The notes: generated from the sequence alone by a model not told the origin. Positions 27,301 through 39,045 are shown, counted from the stretch's first letter. The stretch: DNA of 64,000 nt from Rhopalosiphum padi (GCF_020882245.1 NC_083597.1:23042652-23106651); one strand, 5' to 3'. Program-made: numbers and translations.

Positions 27301-29754
27301 TGTATGTAGTCAAAGACAACGGTGCTATAGTTCAACTGATTCTGAGCTTGAGTTGGAAACAACTAAACTGTCATTGAAGTCAAAAGATAAAAGTGATATA
27401 TGTAGAAAAACTTTGAGATTAACTTCTGAACAAATCGTGAGTATTTATAAAAACTTAATTTTATCATCTTATTTCAATTGAATACAAATATTACAATAAA
27501 GTTGTAATTAGCTTACTAGAAATCTATTTTAATGATATTTTAGTTTATGAATCACACTGGTGGGAGGGAAGTCTGTTCGTGAATTATTTAAAAGTAGAGT
27601 ATTTTCATTGTAAGCAACTTACAACTAACTACACTAGTCCACTACTATAAAGATATTGATAAGATTTCTATAAGAAATATTTATTACTATTCTTGTTTTT
27701 GAAATAAATTTATTTACTTATATTATTCAAATTAAAAACCAAAGAAAAACATTAAATACTAATATTACTTTCTAATTAATAGTTTTTATGTTTCAGGCAA
27801 AATTAAATTTAAGAGAAGGTTCTAATGAAATTGTATTTAGTGTAACAACGGCTTATCAAGGTACTAGTCATTGCAAATGTTTCTTATTTAAATGGCGGTA
27901 TGATGATAAAATTGTTATATCTGACATTGATGGAACCATTACTAAGTAAGTGTAAATGGATTTTGATTTTTAATTTATTAAGAAATAACATAATTATTTA
28001 ATTACAATAGATCTGATGTGTTGGGCCATATACTTCCAATTGTTGGTAAAGATTGGGCTCAAAGTGGTGTTGCAAAATTATTTACTAAAATAAAAGATAA
28101 TGGCTATAAATTATTATATTTGTCAGCCAGAGCTATTGGCCAATCCAGAGTTACTAGGGATTATTTAAAAAGTATCAAACAGGAAGATTTATCTTTACCA
28201 GAAGGACCTGTGCTATTAAATCCAACTAGCTTACTAAATGCATTTCACCGTGAAGTCATAGAAAAAAAACCAGAAGAATTCAAAATCTCTTGTCTCAAAG
28301 ACATTCAAGCTTTATTTCCATCTGAAAATAAACCATTTTATGCTGGTTATGGAAATAAAATAAATGTTTGTCTTATCTAATTTTTTTTTATAAAAACAAA
28401 TATTAATTTTCATCTGTATTTAGGATGTTTGGTCATATCAAGCTATTGGTATACCAATATCAAGAATATTCACTATAAATCATAGAGGAGAATTGAAACA
28501 CGAATTAACTCAGACGTTTCAATCTTCGTAAGTTCAATGTTACATTTTATTTTTAGCTTTAAAGTTTAAATACTTGTTTCCTATTTTCTATTTATGTGTC
28601 TACATTTCTTGTTCAGTTATATTGGGCAGAGTTGTATTGTTAATGATCTTTTTCCGGTTTTGGCGTGCGGCGATGACGTTACAAGACGTATTGAAGACGA
28701 TTGTAACGTCATCAGTAGCAGTAGGGATACCATTAGTACCACTTCTTTTGAGTGTGAAACATTTGGTAAGGGTCTGTCATTTTATTTGGGGTATGCATGA
28801 GTTGCTAACTTTTATGCTATCAGTTGTCATTTTACTAAAATTATTTATACTGCCAAATGAGTGTCTTAATAATATAGTCCCAACAATATAGTAATCAATT
28901 TAATTAAATAGTTCTGTCATTTTTAAAAGCTATTTGTATCATCATAAGGATATTTTGGGACTTTTAAGAATGCATTATCATAATAATTAACTCATTATTT
29001 AAGTATTAATATATCAACACCATTAGTACTGATAGAGAGAATATTAATTATTTTTATGTCCAGTTGTCTTATTACAATAACTAAATCAACTAAACATAGT
29101 GAATTAAATATCAAATATACAAACAAATACATTATTTTAAAGTTAACTAGATCAAATATTTGTTGATGGTTTCTTGACGGAACATACTAAATGAATTAAT
29201 GAAATAAATTGTTTTAGTATATTTTATTGTTTTAATTTTCTAATTGTAATATCTTCAAAAATCTTTATTTGGTGAATATTATTATTTTTTTTTAACTATT
29301 TGTTAATTGATTAGAAGATAACATATGTTAAAAAGTAAACCAAACAGATTTGGAAATCCAAAATAAATTTAAAAGATTTCTCAAAAGGTTTTATTGAATA
29401 TATGATTGTGTATCTGTTAAACAAACAAAACAATTATGTTTTAAACTTCAAATTGTAGCTAAATTTAAACGTTAACAACATACCTAACATTTTTTTTTTA
29501 AGTCAAACAATGTTATATTTTTAGAGAACAAATCACACAGTTTTCAAAATTAATAACAGATCTAATTATATTATTAATTTATTTTTAAACTTTGTAGTCT
29601 TATAGATATATTTAGTATAACACATAATTTTTTATTTTTCAGATATACTTATATGAGTACAATGGTGGATGAAATGTTCCCTGTTTTACCCATGCAAGAG
29701 TTGGATTACAATCAGTTTATATATTGGCGTGATCCAGTTCCAGATTTTAATTAG
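21306..29754 (+). CDS. Lpin: Lipin, Mg-dependent phosphatidate phosphatase
   Basis: Converts phosphatidate to diacylglycerol for triglyceride and phospholipid synthesis, and acts as a nuclear co-regulator in animals. Coding exons: 21306-21485, 24827-24978, 25057-25392, 25457-26026, 26083-26320, 26403-26520, 27113-27248, 27310-27436, 27797-27945, 28011-28365, 28424-28527, 29643-29754; 858 aa, close to mammalian lipin-1. The N-LIP domain covers residues 1-110 (MNYLGKF start, SPFHVRFGKIGVLRS, GEAFFVEE). A basic patch RKRRRKKSVIKRK at about 159-171 is the likely nuclear-localisation and membrane-binding site. The WRWGELPTPP and TSWFNWSR segments are typical of lipins. The C-LIP catalytic motif DIDGTITK is at 662-669, giving the DxDxT nucleophile, and is followed by LGHIL (LxxIL co-activator motif) at 673-677. 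The ATG at 21306 was chosen because it aligns with the family start; an in-frame TTG lies 15 bp upstream. Intron 1 is 3.3 kb. A second last exon exists at 28617. Confidence 0.95.
21486..24826 (+). other. Lipin intron 1 (3.3 kb)
   Basis: Bounded by GTAAGT and TTTTAG, phase 0. The interior is AT-rich with no open frame of note. Near 24037 it contains GATTCTGAGTGGAGCAAT, a word also found in altered form in IntS9 intron 11 (57424) and, inverted, near 58490. This is probably an interspersed aphid repeat. Confidence 0.8.
28617..28800 (+). CDS. Lpin: Lipin alternative terminal exon (exon 12a)
   Basis: After exon 11 (ends 28527 with TC, phase 2) an 89-bp intron ends in CTTGTTCAG. Reading on in phase gives SYIGQSCIVNDLFPVLACGD and stays open to TGA at 28798-28800. 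The usual last exon at 29643 gives SYTYMSTMVDEMFPVL at the same place. The two are homologous over Y....(M/I)V(D/N)(E/D)(M/L)FPVL and both accept phase 2. The exon is more GC-rich than its surroundings. An ATTAAA at 28903-28908 could be its polyadenylation signal. This isoform would have 882 aa and lack the conserved YWRDP tail. A good donor GGTAAG at about 28766 offers internal use, but joining it to 29643 shifts frame and stops after a few codons. Expression is not shown. Confidence 0.7.
28801..29642 (+). other. Lipin intron between the two terminal exons
   Basis: AT-rich, about 840 bp, with no open frame of interest. It holds ATTAAA at 28903 and an AATAAA near 29203 that could end the short transcript. 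Confidence 0.6.
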
Positions 29755-30084
29755 AGGAAATTTACCATTCCTTGAAATTATAAATTTTAAACCATATATA
29801 TTTAATATTTTACAAATAAGATTGCCTTAGTGACTTATTTTTTATTTTATTTTTGTCTAATATAAATTGAATTAATTTAATTTATGGATATATATGTTAT
29901 AGTACTCATTATCATATACTTTTATAATAAGTAAAAGAAACATGGAGAAAATAATATTTATTCATTGTTTGTGATATATTAAGACATATAATGTAAGAGT
30001 CGAATAGCGATAATCATATTTTTTAATGTTATTTTTTTGTGATAATTATTAAATTTGCCATTTTTATTGGACTAGAATATATTT
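29755..30084. other. Convergent 3' spacer between Lipin and Rabenosyn-5
   Basis: The two stop codons are 330 bp apart and face each other. For the - strand gene, TTTATT at 30063-30068 (AATAAA on the - strand) lies about 17 bp past the stop. For Lipin no perfect AATAAA is obvious close to the stop; AATAAG at about 29815 is a weak candidate. Confidence 0.55.
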
Positions 30085-32132
30085 TTAATTTTTTGTAGAA
30101 TAACCTGGCATATTTCCACTACTATTTTGCATTTTGAAGTATTCTTCATTCAATTCTTGTAAATTCCTTTCAAGACTTGCAACTTCATCAAATCGATAAG
30201 CCTCTTTAGCTTGCTTAATGTAGTTCTTTATGATGTTCATCTGTTCCACTACAGGATTGTCAGAATTAATATTAGCATTTGTTACAGGACTCCAACCATC
30301 TTCAAGTCTTAATTTAATTTCCTATACACATACAATATATATAATTTAAAAATTTAAATCTCATGAAAAAAAATAAATGTTTTGACCATGTTTTTAAATT
30401 ACATTTTTTTGTTTATTGTGTCGTTTAGAAACTGATGGGCTTATTTTAGGCTTATCTGTGTTTAAGTCTTGACCATTACGTATACGTGCCTCTGCTGCTT
30501 CACTAAACATTATAATTTTTAATATTAATTATTTATAAATTTCATCTAAACATAATTATTGTTAATACATGTAATAGTAGTTATGTAAAATATTAAGTAA
30601 TAGTAAATCATCAACAAAAAAATAGATATAATTGAATTATAAATTTGCTTTAATTGATAAAAATTTTTTACCGTTTTAACCGAGCAATTTCTTCAATTTC
30701 CTTCATTGAAGGAAGAGCAGGTATTGCAAGTATAGTTGATTGAACACATTGTATCATAGCCAATCTAATATTTTTTGTAGTAACCTTTGATGAATTTGTA
30801 GAATTTTCCAGTTTCATTATACGATTACTGTTCAGATGAAGATAATTAAGAAAATTAAATATAAGTTTTGAATTCAATTGCGTTTTAAAAAGTTACCTTA
30901 GGGCATCTATTGTCTCGACAAGTTTAACTATATCATTTCTAATTTTGTTGGCTTCTGTTAAATACGAGGATTCTCCTTCTCTGTTACAATAACAAAAATA
31001 AAGATTATGATTTTCATTTAATATATAAAGTGAATAGTAAATATTTTACTTTAATAGATTATATGTTTGGTGGAATTTAATTAACAGATCATTTTCTATT
31101 TTATTACGACATTCTATGATTTTGTCATAATAATCACACATGAGAGGTTTTTGGTCACGGTATTTGATTTGCTCACGGTTTTCCAACACCTGTCCGCAAT
31201 GAACACATAAACGAAAACTTGGTAAACTTGGTGTTATAGACGTAAATTGGTTTTTACCAGTTTCATTTATTGTTTCATCTATTAAAACAAAAGATATTTT
31301 AAAACTGATAGATATATGGACTGAATAAATTTGTTTCATTAGTTATCTATTATTAATTAATCATTTTTAAAAAATACCAACATGCTTTTGACAATGGTAA
31401 AAAACAGCTACATTCATGACACACAATAGAACCACATAATCTGCAATGATGTTGTCGTCTTGTAATATTAAATGACTTAGTACAATCTGGACATCGTGTT
31501 ACATCTGTACCATCTAACCAATGTACTATAGTTTGTTCATGAGCTACATTATAAAATGATAACAGATAAATAATATTTATTATTTAATTTTGAATTTAAA
31601 AATTACAATTGGATAATATACTTTTTCGTTTATTAGGATCTTGAGGTAAATTGCAAAGTAACTTTTCAAGTCGTACGACTGTTTTATTTGTTTCCATTAC
31701 AAAGTGTTCAACCCACTTATTACGACAGTGTTTAAAATACTGAATGTGAGATTTGACTTCTCCTGTTTATGAAATATAGTATGAATAATTATAACAAAAA
31801 TGGGATAATGAATAAATAAAACCAACCTATTTCTTGTGGTTCCCACACATAATGGCGTTCTTCTTTTTTCCCGATGTCATTCTTTAAAATCTTTTCTTTA
31901 GCTTTACCAAATAAATCTGTAAAAAAATAAATTACCTAATAATAAAAATGCACGTTATTATACAGTTGTATTTAGGAAAGATCATACCTTTAAAAGATTT
32001 AACTAGATCTTGGTCTTCGCTATGAGCTTCTTGAAAATGTAAAAATAACTTAAGGTCTAAACCAAAGTCAACTTTGCATATAGGACATAAGAATCCTTCT
32101 AAAACTATATTTTCTTCAGCGGCTTCAGTCAT
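30085..32132 (-). CDS. Rbsn-5: Rabenosyn-5, FYVE-domain Rab effector
   Basis: An early-endosome protein that binds PI3P and Rab5 and promotes fusion and recycling. Nine exons (5' to 3'): 32132-31988, 31916-31827, 31762-31622, 31543-31382, 31278-31050, 30980-30897, 30827-30672, 30502-30403, 30321-30085; 447 aa. An N-terminal C2H2 finger uses C16, C19, H32 and H37. The VWEPQEIGEVKSHIQYFKH segment is typical of the family. The FYVE zinc ligands are all present: C143, C146, C159, C162, C167, C170, C204, C207. The basic motif reads RRQHHCR, one Arg to Gln relative to the usual RRHHCR. The C-terminal helix MNIIKNYIKQAKEAYRFDEV matches the Rab5-binding segment of human rabenosyn. The protein is much shorter than the human one and shows no NPF motif. 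The exon 4 donor (CAT|GTTGGT) was chosen by phase and is the least certain junction. Confidence 0.9.
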
Positions 32133-33575
32133 AATGAGTGCTTCATAAATATCAAAGTATAATATCCAATAAATAACATTTATATTAATATAAATTATTT
32201 CTCACATTTAATATTTTAATATTTTTTATCAATATTCAATAAATGTAATGAATGTATTATTTTGTGTTGATAAAATATATTGATAACATAATGGGAGTAA
32301 TAATTTCTGGGGCTCGGGCAGTTGATTATAGATTAGATCACAATATCACATTCATAGAAAAAAGATCACATTAGATATAATCACGGTTAGGTATAGTCCG
32401 TGCTTTAGACACAGAACGACAGAACATTTATATATATAACTTTAAAAAATATTTTTTTCATTTTATTTTTTAATATTCATCAATAGTTTTCGCCAAATTT
32501 CATAAATTGTATTATTGTGATTCTACCTTAATTTGTAGATTATTTTTCTTATCATGGATGTCAGAATATCAGATTCAATTGATTTGTCACCTACAATAGG
32601 ACTATCACTGATATAAAACACGTCTTGTGTTTTTGTAAAACATTAAACAATACATTTGAAATAAGGTTTAAATTGTATTGAAAGCAAATTATGGTCATTA
32701 GACAGCATTTTCAATCACCATGCATCGTGTTATCGTTTGGCGTACATGAGTATTTCAAATTAGCTTGTTACTAATTCCTAAAATTATGTATTTCACACTA
32801 TTTCTATATCGTTAAAAAAAATATTTCTTTTACTATTTTAATAACATATAGAATATGACTGTCTGTTTTTTATTGCATCATAGAATTGATTAGTGTATAA
32901 ACATGTGTTGCAACATTAAGCGTGTTAAACATAGATGTCCATTGTGTTAAAGCACTTGAGCCTAATAAAAATTATACTAATATTTTATACTAATAAAAGG
33001 TAATATATTTTTTTTAATATAATCATTTCATACTTTCAATTCGGTTTGAAAATATAATTATAAGTCAATTTTATTTAAATTATAGGTTTCTAAAAACTTG
33101 TATATTAATTCAAAAATTATCTGAATATTATGAAATAGTCAGGCAATTGGATTCAAACTGGATATTAGTGAAAAAGATTAGAAATACAGAAAGTTATTTG
33201 GCTATTTTCATCATATATCATCATTCAAACATAGCTATTACATTGTATGAATTGATTGTCATTAAAAAATAAATATTTAGAAATAGCAGAACCTAGCTAA
33301 GTCAATTTAGTTTTATTTTTTTGTTAAATACTTTATATAACATAACTACATAAGATAAATTAACATTTTATGTATGCATATTTATTATTTTATCAATTCT
33401 AACTCATAAAGGCTAGAACTTCCAAAGTCCAAACCTTAATATTAATTAATAATATAATTATAAAATTAATTTACATAAATTAAACTTATAATTTACAAGT
33501 GTTTTAAAATAAACATACAATAAATTTGTTAAGCTAATAAAATTTTACAATGGATAAAAGCATGAATAGTTTTTT
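32133..33575. other. Spacer between Rabenosyn-5 and mRpS28
   Basis: 1.4 kb, AT-rich, with no gene seen. It should hold the Rabenosyn-5 promoter and the mRpS28 3' end. A patch near 32290-32340 with CTGGGGCTCGGGC resembles the transposon fragment at 405-425. Confidence 0.6.
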
Positions 33576-34772
33576 CTAATATTTTAATGGTTTGTGAAGA
33601 CCTAAAAGAGCTGCATCTGCTTCAAGTAGAGTCAAATCTTTATCAGAACCCAAAAACCGGGTAGCTAATTCTAAGGATTTGATTCTTAATTTTACTTGCG
33701 ATCCTCGTACAAAAGAACTAAACATACAATAATTAAAATTATTAGTTTTTTCTAGATTTTTCATAGAACACAAAATGTTTAATTTTAAAATTCATGTTAT
33801 AAAATCAAGGTGGCTGATGGTGTAATAAAATATTTTCCCCAAGACTAATTAGATAGTTGTACTTTTTGGCATTCAACGATTCAACCATCAAAGATCATAT
33901 ATGACAATTGCTTTACAAATAAATCACAGTTAATGAGTTGTGTCCCAATGATAAAAGTGGGGTACATGAATTGTGTCACAACTATTTTATGAAGTTTTGT
34001 ACAAGTTGTGTGCAGATAAATTCAAATTGATATTTTACACAAGAATAAAATATAAATAAAACACTAATAACAAAATACAAATTTCTATTATTATTGATTA
34101 TAAGTTTAAGCAAATAATTATATATCATTATTGTGTAAAAATATTTAGTATTCCAGTGTTTAAAATTCTACAACCAAAGAAAAAGGTTTTTTTAGTATTG
34201 AAAATCAAAATTAATTTTGGAATCCAAAGGGATTGGAAAAATTTAGGTGGTAACTGGTGGTCAATGTGAATCATTAATCATTATCTCTCATGACAATAAA
34301 TGTTCATGCCATCATTACACTCAATAATATTAACAATACTTACTCTGCATTTTTAATAGGTCTTGTACAAACACAATGGAATTTCCATCCAAAATCAATA
34401 TATAAATCATTATCAACAATATGAAATATTGTTCCGATCACTTGTTTACCTTCAGGATCACCAAGCTATAAAATAAATTCTCATGAGAAATAATTAAAAT
34501 TATTAAAAGTTGAAATTTACATTTATAAAATTTGAATCTCTCAATAGCACTTCAAAGTCTTGATCTTCTTTAACAACTTGTTTGTTTTCTTTGGTTTTTT
34601 CATAAAACTCAGCAAAAGCACCATGTTTAAGAGTAACCTTGTTGTCTTGTTGATCACTATGACTATAAAGTCGAATAAATTCTTTTGTAGACACTCGTAA
34701 TTTTGTTGTAATTATCTTTGATAATGATACATTATTAATGTTCTGACAAAATATTCGGCATACACTTGCCAT
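33576..34772 (-). CDS. mRpS28: Mitochondrial small-subunit ribosomal protein S28 (bS1m)
   Basis: A component of the mitochondrial small ribosomal subunit that carries an S1-like fold. Three exons: 34772-34521, 34465-34344, 33717-33576, with matching phases (0, 2) and a TAG stop; 171 aa, about the family length. The first 35-40 residues are rich in R, K, S and T with few acids (MASVCRIFCQ, TTKLRVSTKEF), as expected of a matrix-targeting presequence. The core matches the human protein closely: KQVIGTIFHIVDNDLYIDFG, WKFHCVCTRP, then VKLRIKSLELATRFLGSDKD and TLLEADAALLGL. The ATG at 34772 is the only in-frame start that precedes the presequence. Intron 2 is about 630 bp. Confidence 0.93.
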
Positions 34773-35913
34773 AGCAGATAAAAAAATAATTCAATAAATT
34801 AACTAGAAAAGGTTAATGTATTCTCTTAAAAGTAGAATTGTAAAGAAATATATTATTATTAATTATGACAAAACTAAAAAAAATAATATCTTGAATTATT
34901 ATTGAAAAAAAATATTAGGTAAACTAATAAAAGATATCAAGAAGTTCGGGTTTATTCAATTCGTACCGGTGTAAAATTTTAATGTGCAAACTACAAACGC
35001 TAATACCTAGTAGACACAAGACAGTAATGCAATTCACAATTCATAAATCATAATATCAAATATTCAGAAGCAAAATCCAGTGATAAGCACGTTGTGTTCA
35101 AAAAAGATAAGGACCAGATAGTTGATAAAATATGGGTTACGTATCACCTAGATCCCGCGACAAGTAGATCCACGTACGTCAACTGCATCCCATTGGACGT
35201 TTAGAACCTCAAAGAAAATTTAGATTGCATATTAACTATAATCGCCCACGTCATTTAGGTACCCAGACATCGGCGGTAATTTAAAAAACTTGTCTAAAAA
35301 AAATACTTAAATAACAATTTAAATTTTAAAAATATTATGAAATAGTATGAAGTATAAGTAAGTTACATGGCGTTAGTAAAAACTCTAATTCCATTAATTA
35401 TGATATTAGATTCGATGTTTTAAATAAGTAGTAACGTTTCATTATATTCTAATATACACGATATTTGAATTATCGATTATGTTAATGTAGAACTTATTTA
35501 TAAATTTTAAAAGAACTTGCTCAAATACCTATTTATTATAATAGGTAAGTACATTAAAACCTAAACATTAACCTAACAGGGTGACTATACTTATTTACAA
35601 GCATTGTATGGCCACTTATTCCTTTAATGTTAAATTTATATTGGACTTATTTATAAGTTTATAATATTTCTCGTTTCTTGATATAAATAATTATTTAATT
35701 GGTATTTAATAAAAAAAAAATGTATGCAAGGTAACTATAAGATAAAAATAACAGTGTTAGGTAATTTTCCACACCACCTTTATTATTAAACGACGTACAA
35801 TAACATTGTCCGTATTGTTTAATAACTTTATGAGGTATTACACGAGGCGCGTTTTTTTATTGTGGTGTCCCCAGTAGGCCTAATCCACATTGTAAGCGAG
35901 AACGAATTATATG
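34773..35913. other. Spacer upstream of mRpS28
   Basis: No gene recognised. The patch 35130-35220 (CACCTAGATCCCGCGACAAG and neighbours) is more GC-rich and could be promoter or exon debris. No open frame there is convincing. Confidence 0.55.
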
Positions 35914-36199
35914 CAGGGGCGTATTTAGGTAGGGGTTTTGGGTCCAGTTGTCCAGAACGGAGAATTTCGTACTTTATGAGTACTGGCGCAGTGACGTCAA
36001 TAATTAATAATTTTCACAACAAATGTGTGCCATTGCCATAGAGGTATAAAATACTATACAGTATTTATATAACATGGTATTCTATGGTATTAACAGTTTC
36101 ACCATTGCGCGGCGTAGAAGTTTTTATTTTTTTTTTAATGGGGAGAGATGCTGCAAAATATGTGTTGCCCTTATCATAAAATTCCTAAATACGCCACTG
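35914..36199. mobile_element. hAT-type MITE with 8-bp target duplication
   Basis: The left end CAGGGGCGTATTTAGG and right end CCTAAATACGCCACTG are inverted. ATTATATG precedes and ATCATATG follows, a 7-of-8 match, which is the hAT signature. 286 bp, non-coding. Confidence 0.8.
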
Positions 36200-36382
36200 A
36201 TCATATGAATGCATTCAAATAATAAAAAAAAAATATACAATAACTTAAACTATGTGGATATTAATAATACTATATAAAATAAAACGGGTAATGTGTATAA
36301 TATATGTGTGTTGCCGGCCGGCGTAGTCAATGTGTTGGATGAGTGGATGAGAGATGAGCGCTAATGCGTAAAGGGGGGACAA

Positions 36383-36488
36383 CTAAATTAAGATGAGCTT
36401 CTTTTTGATGCTGCCAATCTTCCTCCGGGTTGAAACGAAGCCGAGTGCCGACACATTTCCCATCAGCTTTGTGACAAATTCTTCTTCA
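36383..36488 (-). CDS. Orphan gene family, terminal exon copy 1
   Basis: Read on the - strand, an acceptor TTTATTAG is followed by an open frame EEEFVTKLMGNVSALGF that continues through a basic STRRKIGSIKKK tail to TAG at 36383-36385. The GC content is clearly above the flanks. Copy 2 (36587-36686) differs by many substitutions, yet the frame, the acceptor and the stop position are kept. I recognise no family. The first base completes a codon (phase 2 entry), whereas copy 3 at 36782 enters in phase 0. It is the likely 3' end of a - strand gene whose upstream exon would be in the array at 39-47 kb. Confidence 0.45.
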
Positions 36489-36586
36489 CTAATAAATATT
36501 ATATAATTATATATATAGTATACTGTACCTACTACGATTCTAAAAGTTATAATATAATACGAACAAATCCTTTGGACAGTTGATTA

Positions 36587-36686
36587 TTAGTTGAATTTCT
36601 TTTTGCTGCTGCTAGACGTCCTCCGTGTTGAAATACAGCCGAGTGCTGACACATTTTCCATCAGCTTTGTGACAAATTCTTCTTCA
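36587..36686 (-). CDS. Orphan gene family, terminal exon copy 2
   Basis: Tandem copy of the exon above, 198 bp away. It has the same acceptor (TATTAG) and reads EEEFVTKLMENVSALGC, then ISTRRTSSSSKKKFN and TAA at 36587-36589. Changes against copy 1 include V to I, K to T and I to S, with one length difference at the end. Frame retention suggests it was coding when duplicated. Confidence 0.45.
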
Positions 36687-36781
36687 CTAATAAATATTAT
36701 ATATTTATATATAGTATACTGTACCTACTACGATTCTAAAAATTATAATATAATACAAACAAATACTTTGGACAGTTGACA

Positions 36782-36913
36782 TTAAGATGAGCTTCTTATT
36801 GATGCTGCCAATCTTCCTCCGGGTTGAAACGAAGCCGACACATTTTCCTTCAGCTCAATGACAAATTCTCCGTCGGTGGGTAGTCCATCATGATCCAGCC
36901 AAATGTTCGGTTC
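36782..36913 (-). CDS. Orphan gene family, terminal exon copy 3 (longest)
   Basis: The acceptor TTTTATAG is followed by EPNIWLDHDGLPTDGEFVIE, then LKENVSA and a frame-shifted tail ending at TAA 36782-36784 (43 aa). Entry phase is 0, which fits the phase-0 donor of the intact exon at 40729-40842. The join would read ...TVDDY then EPNIWLD. A 5-bp deletion relative to copies 1 and 2 (the CACTC after GTGTCGG) changes the last 16 residues. The EPNIWLDHDGLPTD part is missing in copies 1 and 2, where AT-rich sequence replaces it. Confidence 0.5.
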   Translation of the reverse strand, partial: EPNIWLDHDGLPTDGEFVIELKENVSASFQPGGRLAASIRSSS

Positions 36914-38840
36914 CTATAAAACTTCAACTAATGTGCTGATTAAATGTTATTTAAATTTATAAAAAAATTTAAATGTTTAAGAAATCTATGTTGGTGTTCT
37001 TTTATTTTCGAATTTAAATTAATTTGAAATTTTATATTCATAATTTATCAGTTAAAAATGTAAACATGAACTAAAAAGATTATAGTATATTGTAGTTTAA
37101 CTTTCTGTTCGGTGGCCACCTTTTTAATTCCTCACTCTCTTTTATAAGAAAGTTAAACAGCACAATAACTATAAAAAAATATAAATTTAAACATACACAA
37201 AGACGAACTAGCTTTGTAATAAGAAAAAAAAATTGAAAAAATTGGTAATTTATCAACGTATTATTAAAATAAAAAGAACACCTACAACCGTAGTACAGTA
37301 TATTATTTGAAAAAAAAAACCATAAAAATTAAATATAATTTAAGTAAATATTCATAATATACTGTACTACTGTTCAAAAAATTATATTATTAAACAAACA
37401 CAGCCTTGCGACATTTATTTTTGTTATTCAGATGTGCTTCTTAATGATACTGCCAATCGTCCTCCGGGTTGACATTATACAATGATATAGCATAATTATT
37501 TCAGTTTTTTTGTTTTTCCGATATTATGGCAAGATCTGAAATTTTTTGTTTTATTTTACTATTTACTACCCAAATTAGACCAATTATAATAATATTTATT
37601 TTTGGTGTAAAGTTTTACAAGCTACATTTTTTCCGAAAACATTGCATTTATCATAATTATTATTATAATATTGTATAAATAATAAATATAATTTATACCG
37701 TATTATATTCTTGTTATATACTTTTGAGTTAATAGGTACAACCCTTTCGTAAAATAATTTGAATAAATAATATCTTAAGATTAATCTACGTATGTCAAAA
37801 ATGTCATTGTGTACGTATAGTATAACAGGTACAAAAAACTTTTATGTCCCTACAAATAATATTTTAAATAATAACAAAATATATAATATCGTAAATATAC
37901 ATAATTTCAAAATATTTTGAAAAAATACTATCTGTAAGAAATACTCTCATAAGAATTTAATTAAAGTTTTAATTATCTAAGATAATTCGTTTTTGAACTA
38001 TAACAAAATATAAAAATTATTTGAGAAAAAATATTTATTTTTAGGGTGGGTGTATAATAAACATTTAATAAGTTATAGCCTATAGGTATAATACTGAACT
38101 TCAAATAGTCATAAAAAATAATGTGACTTTCCAGTAAACATATTATTTTTGTTTAAGGTTAAAAAAAACTAATGAGAATTCCAATATAATAGTTTTAAAT
38201 TGTAGATATAAAAAGAAAATGTTTACATGAATATCTAACGAAAAAATTAATTTTAACATTTTATAGATTTAGCCGAATACAATCAAAATTTTAATTTTAA
38301 ACGTTTATAAAATATACCGTGACTATACATTTTTTATTACAGTAAATTAGTGAACGATTGATGATGAAGCCTGTATTAAATTTTAAATCATATTTGCATA
38401 TCTATAATTTTTTTCGGCTTAATAAAAAAAAAAAAATTGAATTGTTATAAATAATGAAAATGCTTTTAAAATTATACAATTTACCTATAGAGAAATCATA
38501 ATGTAGATAATTAGTAAATTTTTCAAAATTCTATAATTAGCATTTCTTAATTAAAATTAAATTAATAAATTAATTTTGTCGATATTATGCAAGTACCTAT
38601 ATAGCGTTATAATACATTTGTTTTATTGTGTTTTCGATATTATGACAAGATACGAAATTTTTTATTTTATTTTACTATTAACCACCCTGCAAAGTACTAA
38701 ATAGATCATATTTGCTACAATAATTTATGATAGAAAAGAAACTACACAATTGTCAAATAAATATACATTCATTGCTATGTCCAGGATCCAAGGTATAATT
38801 GACGACTTAATTTTATTCTTGGCTATCTTATACATTGGAC

Positions 38841-39045
38841 CAGTGGTCAACCTTTTTGGACTCTCGGGCCACATTCAAAAATTAAAAACTGTTTGCGGGC
38901 AAGAAAAGAATAAAAATTTAATATACTTAAATTATTTACTATGCAAAAAAATATTGTTTAGAACTTTAAATTGAAAAAAAAATTTGTTGTTTTAGAATTT
39001 AAAGCGGGCCGTAGACAATAGCTCACTGCAGGTTGCCGGCCATTG
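38841..39045. mobile_element. hAT-type MITE inside the array, 8-bp duplication
   Basis: Starts CAGTGGTCAACCTTTTTGG and ends GGTTGCCGGCCATTG. It is flanked by CATTGGAC and CATTGAAC (7 of 8 match). Degenerate copies in the same relative position at 39.9, 42.23 and 44.52 kb show that the insertion preceded the duplications. A truncated relative lies at 52986-53070. Confidence 0.8.

Larger units (their letters stand above)
36383..37474. repeat. Tandem ~197-bp repeats carrying the terminal exon
   Basis: Repeat starts are at about 36391, 36589 and 36785, with a shortened fourth copy at 37430-37474 (CTTCTTAATGATACTGCC, then TCCTCCGGGTTGA). Each unit contains the exon-like block plus an AT-rich linker with AATAAATATTATAT and GTACCTACTACGATTC. 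Confidence 0.85.

Noticed and set aside
28574..28891. 105-codon + strand open frame overlapping Lipin exon 12a
   Set aside because: It is another frame of the same DNA; the Lipin phase and homology favour the 28617-28800 reading.
36591..36779. 62-codon + strand open frame
   Set aside because: It is antisense to the tandem terminal exon copy 2, which explains the openness.
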